Assembly (NCBI GenBank): GCA_964034945.1
Contig: OZ035961.1
Location: 41,382,184-41,446,183 of the forward strand
Direction: 5' to 3'
Source of the DNA: Chrysopilus asiliformis
Lineage: Eukaryota > Arthropoda > Insecta > Diptera > Rhagionidae
Length of the DNA: 64,000 nt
In this document: positions 56,745 through 64,000 of the stretch, in pieces
Numbering within the stretch: the stretch's first letter is position 1
Layout of the letters: the number at the start of each line of letters is the position of its first letter
Program-made: the position numbers and the translations under genes
Notes under the pieces: generated by a model
Seen by the model: only the letters and a program-made list of their open reading frames with translations
Told to the model about the DNA's origin: nothing
The model's database searches: none

Positions 56745-57575
56745 GGGCTATTCCACAGAACTATATAACATAAAACAACTGTCACCATACAAAGCTCTGC
56801 TGAAAAATGGTCCCAAAAGTATTTCCCTCTTTATCGTGCTTGAACGCATCCACTGAACTGTATAAGGTCACGAAATTCAAATTTAGTTTGCCGCGAAATT
56901 CAAATTTCACAAGTTTGAGACTAACTTTAGGCGCAAACAAATAAATTTAGGCGCCAACACCATTCCGAAAGTCTATTTTCCTTTGACAGCTCACGGTTTA
57001 AACGAGAGGACTATATTTATTTTCATACGGTTATCTCGCTCTTACTTGACTCGTTTTTATTCACTGAACTGTATTGAAATGGGACCATTTGAGAAAGCAA
57101 ATCGAGCGATCTAGTATATATATGGGCTATTCACTCTTTATCATAGTTGATCGTAAACTCGTAGAATCGTATAATCGTAAATAAAATCGTAGTTTTTTGA
57201 CAGTTCTCCATACAAATTTTTTTACGACGAAAACTACAATCTACCACACCCGAAGGTATGGTAAAATCGTAATTTTTGTCGTACTTCTAATAAAGTGAGG
57301 TTAAGGCATGTTTTGTGACATGTCAACTTGGTGCTAACTCTAAAATGGACATTGGAAAAGCAAGTAAATTAAAGTATTTATATGATTTAGTATAAATTAA
57401 GAGCTAAAAAATGCTTTAAGCAATTTAGGTAAAGAAAATAAATAAAAGAGTCAAAAATTTACGACAAAACCCAAAACCTCTAGTAAAGCGCTGCTCACGC
57501 TTCGTTGTACTTTTCCATTGTAGATGTACAGTACAATCTACGATTTTACTATCTACGATCAAGAGTGAATTGCCC
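56745..57575. mobile_element. MITE with GGGCWATTCACTCTT ends, interrupted after 9 bp
   Basis: The right end inverted reads GGGCAATTCACTCTTGATCG; the left end reads GGGCTATTCACTCTTTATCA at 57124, but its first nine bases also occur at 56745-56753 because another element landed there. With the insertion removed the element is about 452 bp, with ATT possible on both outer sides. TCGTA/TACGA iterations fill the interior. Confidence 0.7.
56754..57123 (-). mobile_element. 9-bp-target-duplication element, copy 2
   Basis: GGGCTATTC at 56745-56753 and 57124-57132 is a perfect 9-bp target duplication. The 370-bp body is the inverse of 42840-43215 with few differences, from CACAGAACTATATAAC to CTAGTATATATAT. 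It inserted into the terminal repeat of the resident MITE. Confidence 0.85.
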
Positions 57576-57839
57576 TATTATATTTTAATTATTTTTATTA
57601 TATTGAACTTAAATACTTTTAATATTAATGTCTACAATTTAAACAAAATTATAGATTTTAATACTAAATTGAACCAAAAATAAATTCAAAAAAAATTCTA
57701 ATCCATACTATTGGATGGATTACATATTAATCCACCGTAATTCAAATTTTATTGGAATTCACTCCAAGATTTTTCGCCGTGTGGGGTATAAACAGGTATT
57801 ACTGGATTTATTTTTCAGTAAGGCACAATTTTCTCTATA

Positions 57840-58239
57840 TGAGAGTCATATAGGAGTAGATTCGATTTAATATATCGTTTGTAGTCTACCGTTAAATACT
57901 TTATATGACGACAGACAGAATTTTTATTAACCTTTAGACTACCGGCGTTTTTCCAGTGAAATTATAGGTTTTGATTTTGAATATTTGTTATATATTTGGA
58001 ATCTACATATTGCGGGGAGTCGCCAAGATTGTATATTGGGAGCCACACCGGCTATCTAAAAGTTAAAAAAATTTAAGGGAGGAACGAGTGGTCCGATTGG
58101 ATTTTAATGTATGGAGCAGTAATGTAAAATTCTATTCTAAACACATTTGGTCTTCATAAATTTTTCGATACAATCGCAAAAAAATATTGCATTTGTATGG
58201 TGGACGCGGGAAGAAAAAGTTCGATCGTCTTTTAATGTA
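57840..58239. repeat. Second-subfamily GTCY-type fragments
   Basis: 57845-57895 (CATATAGGAGTAGATTCGAT, CGTTTGTAGTCTACC) is in plus orientation, whereas 58085-58239 (GTGGTCCGATTGGATTTTAA, AATTCTATTCTAAACACATT) is in minus orientation. The two pieces cannot be one intact copy. The second piece is cut by the MITE starting at 58240. Confidence 0.45.
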
Positions 58240-59024
58240 CACTCTAGAAAATTTTATTGTAATTTTACCCCTATTATCGTAGGAAACCATTTTCCTACGA
58301 TAATAGGGGCAAAATTACACCGAGTCGTAATGGCTTAAAAGCTATGCATTTTTACTCATTTTGTGGCGTACAAAAGCCTCTTTTACGGGGGAACTTTAAG
58401 CTAAATAAGAAGTAAAAGTACAACACGGGTGTAATTTTACGACATGGATGTTTAAAATTACCACATTTTTGTTGTAATTTTCCTCCTATTTGGTAGCAAA
58501 ACCGCGTCTTAAAGGTGTAATTTTACGACATTTGTTGTTTAAAATTACACCGAAAATGGTATTAGAATTTCTCGGCTTATACGGTCTGCAAAAACAAAAA
58601 TATTATATTATTTTTGCGGATGTTTTCACATTCAAATTTCCCGGGCATGTCTGCCATGTGGCAGGCGCCACACAGGATTTTGGTAGAGTAAAACTCGATT
58701 CGAGTATTTATACTCCGATGCCACAAACCTTATGCGAATTATAAGGTTAAGGTTAAATTGTCCGTTCAATAATGCAAAAATACCCTTTGAGCGTGTTTTT
58801 ACACCAAAATGAGAGTAAAAATACGAATATTGGTCGAAATTTTACGCAAGGTTTAAAATTACCCTATTTCTAGTGTAAGATTAATGTTTTTTTGGGTGAG
58901 TTTACAACTTAAATGGTGTGCGAGCTAAATTCTGATTTTTTTTCGAAATTTTACGACTTTTTTGCAAATTTACCCCATTTTTACCCCATTTTTCGGTTTA
59001 AATTCAAATTTATTTTCTACAGTG
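58240..59024. mobile_element. 785-bp TA-flanked MITE with GTAATTTTAC motif iterations
   Basis: Ends CACTCTAGAAAATTTTAT and, inverted, CACTGTAGAAAATAAATT, with TA on both sides. GTAATTTTAC or its complement GTAAAATTAC recurs at least eight times inside. A near-perfect 26-bp-arm hairpin lies at 58259-58318. No transposase frame is recognised. Confidence 0.68.
58259..58318. repeat. Hairpin with 26-bp arms
   Basis: Arms 58259-58284 and 58293-58318 (GTAATTTTACCCCTATTATC, then GTAGGA) pair with a single mismatch around an 8-base loop. Confidence 0.9.
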
Positions 59025-59399
59025 TAGGGAAGAGTTATGTACACTGAGACCAATCGGGCATGTAGTTGAATCAAGAACCATCATTTAATTTAATCGTTAT
59101 TCATTTATAGTACAAAATCAAATGTTTTTTATTTGAATTAAAGAAACAACCAACTAAAAACAAAAACTAACAATTCATTTTAAATGCAAGTATTTGATTT
59201 AAATGCATTTAACATTATTTAAATGAAAAGTATTCAAAACAAAAATCCAATCACGTAATTTGACTGTCTGGCAGAGCGCGCTTTCTTACGTCAGGCAGAC
59301 AAAACAAATAACCGAGGATTTGTTTTGAAGGAATAGGAAAAAATCATTTTTAGGGACAATATTTTCATTTGTTTGAATTATTTTTGTAAGATTCTAATG
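59025..59399. other. Unassigned sequence
   Basis: AT-rich; ATTTAAATGCA iterations near 59180-59225. Nothing else seen. Confidence 0.35.
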
Positions 59400-59778
59400 A
59401 CAATCTCCCTCAGTGTAAAATCATATTCTAAACACATCTTGTCTTTATAATTATTTCGATACAACTCTCTGATTTCGGGAAAATTGCAAAAAAAACATTT
59501 TCATTTGCATCGGGGAGGGGAAAGGAATGGTCAAATTTTGCCCGTTCAAGAATTTTGCCTTTCTATTTATGAGAAACGCCACTGTAAGATTTCAAGTCTG
59601 TAGCTCAATACCTTCGAAAGTTATGGTGTTCATGGACGGACGGACATACGGAAATCTAAACCTTTTGTTATCCCAAACCCCCTAGTGTAGTTAATTTTTG
59701 TGTCCGACTATTTATGCGATGAGTTACAAACGGTATACTAAATCTAATATACTCCTATATGATTTTTATAGAAGAGTA
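59400..59778 (-). mobile_element. GTCY-type element, second subfamily, copy 3
   Basis: Read on the minus strand it runs ATAGGAGTATATTAGATTTA, ACCGTTTGTAACTCATCGC, a short GTCCGTCC tract (59634-59645), GAGCTACAGACTTGAAATCT and later TTTAGAATATGATTTTACAC. It is the most complete of the subfamily here, and ends with a TATACTCTTCTATAAAAATC terminus at about 59776. Confidence 0.6.
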
Positions 59779-59779
59779 T

Positions 59780-61930
59780 AAAAATTGTCTAACATACAGA
59801 AGAGTACATCAACCTGAATTAATTAATTTTTGTAAGTAGCCAATTTTAATTTATTTTATGCTGCCAAGTTGTATAAAACTCTTTTGTCTATACTTTGCGA
59901 AATTGAGCCAAAATCTCAATTATTGCATAGACATAACATTTTCTGTGTCGGTGTTCACAATTTATGACTGAATCCGTTGAATTAAGTTAGGTATAATAAA
60001 AACTCTAGGATAAAAGTAGATTTACAATTTTTTATGGTTCATGCATAAAGGCATAGCATGTAAATTAAATACAGACAAAACACATCTGGACCAGTTTGAT
60101 GCGATTATTCTTCTTCATCAAACACAACGACAGCAAAAGTCGAAGAACAAAAACTTGTTGGTCTTATAAATCGACCAACCGCAGATTTAAAATGGCAAAA
60201 ATATCCTTATGCAACATTATTTAATTTGTCCCCCTGTTGAAAAACTCGTCCCTTGCAATATACAAATAGATTCGGCATGGGATAAGCTAGAAGGCTAAAA
60301 TCAATTATTCCATAATCGTTTATCTACTAAAATAGAAATCAGACACAGGCCATAATACGGGTACATATTATACACCACCAGCGGAGAGAAGCTAATGCTA
60401 CCGAAATTCATGTTGAACCATAAAATGCCATTAAACTCCGGGCAATAAAATTTTACAACTTTCAATTTTTATTTCAATTTGGCAGAAGCAAGTCACGCCG
60501 AAAAAGCGAACATTGAAATAAGGAAAACTCTTCCGTCCGCTATTCATGCCTCCTACTTTGCACATCCACCACCCATTCAGAAAAAAAAGAAGTTTAAATA
60601 GAAAAGGACAGAGAGTTAAGTTAGCATACTTTCAAATTCCCGGATATACAAATGTATGTTTTTTTTTCTTTTGCTTTCTGGTTCCTCCCCAATTTACCAT
60701 GTATTTATTCTTGGCAAAACTCTCAAGGATGGAAAACTCCTTAACTTTACGAATAAGCACTGCTTCTTGAACCCATCGCAACATAGAACATATCTCTCAT
60801 ATCCAGGAAGTTCTTGACGCCCTCCTTGGAAGAAACAAAACAAGAACAGAAAAAAATACAAGAATAGTAAAAAAAAAAGAAAACACTTTTCTACTCCCGT
60901 AATGACACTTTTTTCGTCAAAATCATTTTCCAAACAATTTCACAAACAAAGAGAATTCTAGGGCTACGTTGTCGATGGCACCAAGAGGGCAGACCCTATA
61001 CATCTAAGACATATTGTCTCCAGCGATAAGTTTACATGCAGCAATCTTAGATTGCATCAAAAACGAAATGAAATGAACAGAAAAAAAAACTACAAAGGAC
61101 GAAAACGAAGACGATAAAAACCTTGTCTAGGATCAGTGTGTGAGTGTAAGAAACCTTTTGGTTGAGTTCTATCGAGCGAATAACAAATTTTACAAAAAAA
61201 TTCAAAGCCAATCTGGAGAAGAAAAAAATGGGAAAAATCTTAAAACTGAAACAGAGGCTAAAATTTTTCCATAAAAGATAGAATACCATCTTACCTAACC
61301 GATATAAACATCAATATAAAGCCAGATGAACATCACAAGTTCGATACCTTGGAATATCCCATTCTATATAGCAATACCTGTGTGTTTATCGAAGAGCCGT
61401 TAAGAAGGAAGAAGTCACTGAACACAGGTCGATTGAGATGCTGATGGATCGGAAGGCAGAAAAATTCGCTATTGCCTAGATTGGTTTCAGGACAAGAAGA
61501 TGAAAATTACTTCTGGTAAAAATATTTGAGGGAGAAATTGAAGACGACCTGGAAAGAATTGAATAGCGAGCTGTAAAGATTTTTACGATTTTTGGCATAA
61601 ATGACAATTTCATAGTATGATCGAATTCTTTTACTTGAGCCATTGAAGAGCAGATGTGCAACATATGTATATAATAGCTACCTTTAATATTGGGCAATTA
61701 TTCGGAATAATTTTCAACAAAAAGGAGATTATCCTGCAATTTTCAATATGTTTGATCTAACATTATCACGTATCCCTTTTTAATTTGATAGAATTAAGGC
61801 ATTTTGGAAATTTTGGGTTTTCGGTCTGTTTGTTTGGTATTGAATGGAACTATATTTAGAGGATGTCGAAAATTAAATGCCGAATTCGATAATAATACGA
61901 ATTTTTGTATTAAATTGAATTTATAATCAT
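59780..61930. other. Unassigned sequence
   Basis: About 2.1 kb, A-rich, with no recognised gene, RNA or repeat. Confidence 0.4.
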
Positions 61931-61931
61931 T

Positions 61932-62422
61932 CAGGGTATTCACAGTCCTCTTTTAATTTTGGGTATTCGATGTTTTCGGTGATATTAAAAGACTGAAAAT
62001 ATTCTGCTGTGAACATCCCACAGCACAGATTTGAGAACAGCGCTTTTATTGGATACGTGACCAAATCATGAACTGCGAATTTGATTGTCACATACCTTTA
62101 AATCCATGTTTGATGTATTATTTTGAAATTCTATTGTGGCAACGGCTATCAAAATTGAAAAAAATTGCAGTCCGATGAGATTAACAAAAAACCAGCGAGA
62201 AAATTTGACAACTAAAAACATTACTAGCGCCACTCGCGGTTGATTCTTGATACCGAATAACCGGGCCGGAAAACACGACTCAAGGCATGTCTACAATTAC
62301 CGAATCCGGTAATTCATTTTTATATGAACCAAATTACCGTCTCGGTAAAAATCTGTTAAATTTGACTGAATTACCGAGCTGTAAAATTACTCGCAATTTA
62401 AAAGAGGACTGGGAATACCCTG
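61932..62422. mobile_element. 491-bp MITE with ATT target duplication
   Basis: Ends CAGGGTATTCACAGTCCTCT and, inverted, CAGGGTATTCCCAGTCCTCT, about 28 bp with one or two mismatches. ATT lies on both sides (61929-61931, 62423-62425). ATTACCG motifs are iterated near the right end. No coding sequence. Confidence 0.75.
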
Positions 62423-63008
62423 ATTGTAAATTATTGGCGATAATGAAATGAATTGTTAATAACCGAGACTTGAAACCCTCAACAGGAATTTACTGAAATA
62501 AATTGTGTAATTTATATCGATTCATTTGCATTCCTTTTACCCTATCGGTCAACAAATTTCGCAGAGTAGGTACTAAAAATTTCGGTGTTTCGTCTTTTCG
62601 GTTGAATTTTTAAATTCTTTAGTTTAAAAACTAGAATTTGTGTTTACAAAATTTCATTTCAGAAAATTTCAAATTTCAACCTAAATTAGCAATTGAGCTT
62701 TTGACTTTTAAATTTTCAACCAAGTAGGTTTAAAAGCTACATTTTAACTTTAAAGGGCCTATTCACATTGGTTGAAATAGTCCGCCTAATTAGGACAGAA
62801 ACTAGCAACATTAAGGTAAGGTGAGGAAGTGGGACTGCTGATAGGAAAATCATCCTCAAGCCTAAACCACAATTACGCGTGCGTACATGCGGCATTATTT
62901 AGTTCTGGCATCTAGTAGTTGTCACCGCGTCTAAAAGTAGAGACTGAGCCTACTCTACGCGCCACGGACGCGGCAACGCGTCTGACCAACGCGCAATTAT
63001 ACATTTAA

Positions 63009-63591
63009 GGGCTCTCCCCATTGCCAGGATATTTTAGTTGGGATAAAATGTAGGGACACACTTATATAACAAAGGCTTGGTAAGAAAGAGAGAGAACAAA
63101 AAAAAAGCGTACGTCGCCAGATGTCGCTTTTGTAGTTTATTTTATAGGAAGCGTTCGTCGCCAGGTGTCGCTTTGGTAGATGTAGTTGAACTGACGTACG
63201 CTTCCTATAAAATAAACTACAAAAGTAGTCAAAATCTGTCTGATTTTGACAAATGCAGTTTCAAAACTTACAATACAATGAATAACAACGAAGGTATTTA
63301 TATTTATTATATGTTTTGGTATACAGACTATAATAATAATAATAATAACCATATTTACAGGTAGGAAATTTGAGATTTTAGAGGACATACAGATATGTGA
63401 TTCGGAGATGCAAATAGAATGTTTTGGACATGGAATACGGTTTAAATTCCTATGATTTTATCCTATAAAACTTTCTATAAAGACTCGTGCCCGTATTCTG
63501 TCTTTCCCATTGACAATTACATCTATCTGTCTCTTTTTATGTGTAACACATTTTTATCGCAACTAAAATATCCTGGCAATGGAGAGAGCCC
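63009..63591. mobile_element. Nested 583-bp inverted-repeat element
   Basis: GGGCTCTCCCCATTGCCAGG, continuing ATATTTTAGTTG, pairs with the reverse complement of 63549-63591 with three mismatches over about 45 bp. It contains a further perfect hairpin at 63127-63225. Confidence 0.68.
63127..63225. repeat. Perfect 28-bp inverted repeat, 43-bp loop
   Basis: Arms 63127-63154 and 63198-63225 (CTTTTGTAGTTTATTTTATA, then GGAAGCGT) are exact inverses. The loop repeats the flanking GTCGCCAG(A/G)TGTCGCTTT block, so a direct and an inverted duplication overlap here. Confidence 0.92.
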
Positions 63592-64000
63592 ATTACTCAT
63601 ATAAATGCGTAGTTTTTACTTTCACCGCGTGGGTGCCGCGCACGCACGCGTAATTGTGGTTTAGGCTTCAAAACTAAAATCTTCATTCTCAGAGTTCCAC
63701 CTGCCGTGCTTTGATTGGTTGGCTGCCACACTGAATGTGTTCCATGGTTATAATTGTTTCGTCGCAATGCAATAGGCAGCAAATATTACTTGTGCAAAAT
63801 ATTACTTGAGAAATGTTCCGTTTTCCAAATGTTTCACGACAGTCTGATTGTTCACAACTACTGGCTTAAATAGTCTCAATGTCAACACGAGCAATAATTC
63901 ATCCGTCCTATTTAGGCGGACTATTTCAACCAATGTGAACAGGCTCAAAAAATTGAAAAAATCAACCTAGAAGTTGAAAAAAATCGAAAATTCGCTATTT

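Larger units (their letters stand above)
56646..57784. mobile_element. Outer inverted-repeat element of a three-level nest
   Basis: AAAAATCCTGGAGTG at the left (about 56656) is mirrored by AAAAATCTTGGAGTG read inverted from about 57777, and TATGGATTAGAATTT appears on both arms (near 56712 and, inverted, 57700). Inner elements fill the middle. No target duplication resolved. Confidence 0.42.
62755..63946. mobile_element. 1.19-kb inverted-repeat element with nested inverted repeats
   Basis: Left GGGCCTATTCACATTGGTTG, then AAATAGTCCGCCTAA, is mirrored at 63905-63946 with three or four mismatches in about 42 bp. Further in, AAGCCTAAACCACAATTACG, CGTGCGT (about 62859-62886) is mirrored at about 63640-63668. 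A third pair at 63009/63591 may be a separate nested element. AAA is on both sides, not diagnostic. No transposase recognised. Confidence 0.75.

Overview
The window looks like repeat-rich, gene-poor nuclear DNA of an insect, most likely a dipteran. Four things point that way: (1) a nuclear copy of mitochondrial DNA (18381-18590) with trnM directly followed by nad2, the usual insect order, read with TGA=Trp and ATA=Met; (2) several copies of a short interspersed element with a (GTCY)n tract, an architecture known from the dipteran mini-me/DINE group; (3) two Ty3/gypsy-type LTR elements and several mariner, hAT, PIF/Harbinger, pogo-like and piggyBac-like remnants; (4) an AT-rich background with no recognisable host exon, tRNA, rRNA or bacterial-style gene. 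I found no convincing host protein-coding gene; nearly all interpretable coding sequence belongs to mobile elements.

Layout. 0.3-1.3 kb: a TA-flanked inverted-repeat transposon studded with a GGGATAGATGCCC motif. 1.4-9.8 kb: a minus-strand LTR element with very long, practically identical LTRs (3.15 kb each) around a shrunken 2.2-kb interior that keeps a tRNA-Lys-type primer site and only the C-terminal part of an integrase, fused to a foreign N-terminus. 10.4-19.4 kb: fold-back and miniature elements, an 8-bp-TSD hAT element with another element inside it, and the mitochondrial insertion. 19.4-29.4 kb: mostly unassigned DNA with GTCY-type elements, a pogo-like MITE and low-copy repeats. 29.5-37.0 kb: a complete and apparently very young Ty3/gypsy retrotransposon (CGCA target duplication, 734-bp LTRs, tRNA-Pro-type primer site, gag, and a pol reading frame offset by -1). 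37-46 kb: unassigned DNA, another GTCY element, and a Harbinger-like remnant split by a 376-bp element with a 9-bp target duplication. 46.3-51.3 kb: two broken mariner-type transposases flanking a PIF/Harbinger element that encodes only a MADF/Myb-like protein. 51.7-64 kb: MITEs, two short-unit satellites (11 bp and 8 bp), a pogo-like element holding a TTAA-flanked miniature, and two multi-level nests of inverted-repeat elements (56.6-57.8 and 62.7-63.9 kb).

How the parts relate. Autonomous-looking coding capacity is seen only in the 29.5-37.0 kb retrotransposon. The long-LTR element must have been moved in trans or deleted after insertion. Most DNA elements have lost their transposase and would depend on copies elsewhere in the genome. 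The nesting gives a relative order of insertion: the 9-bp-TSD element entered an already resident MITE and an already resident Harbinger-like copy; the hAT and pogo-like elements were likewise hit later. All coordinates and comparisons were made by eye; similarity statements are qualitative.
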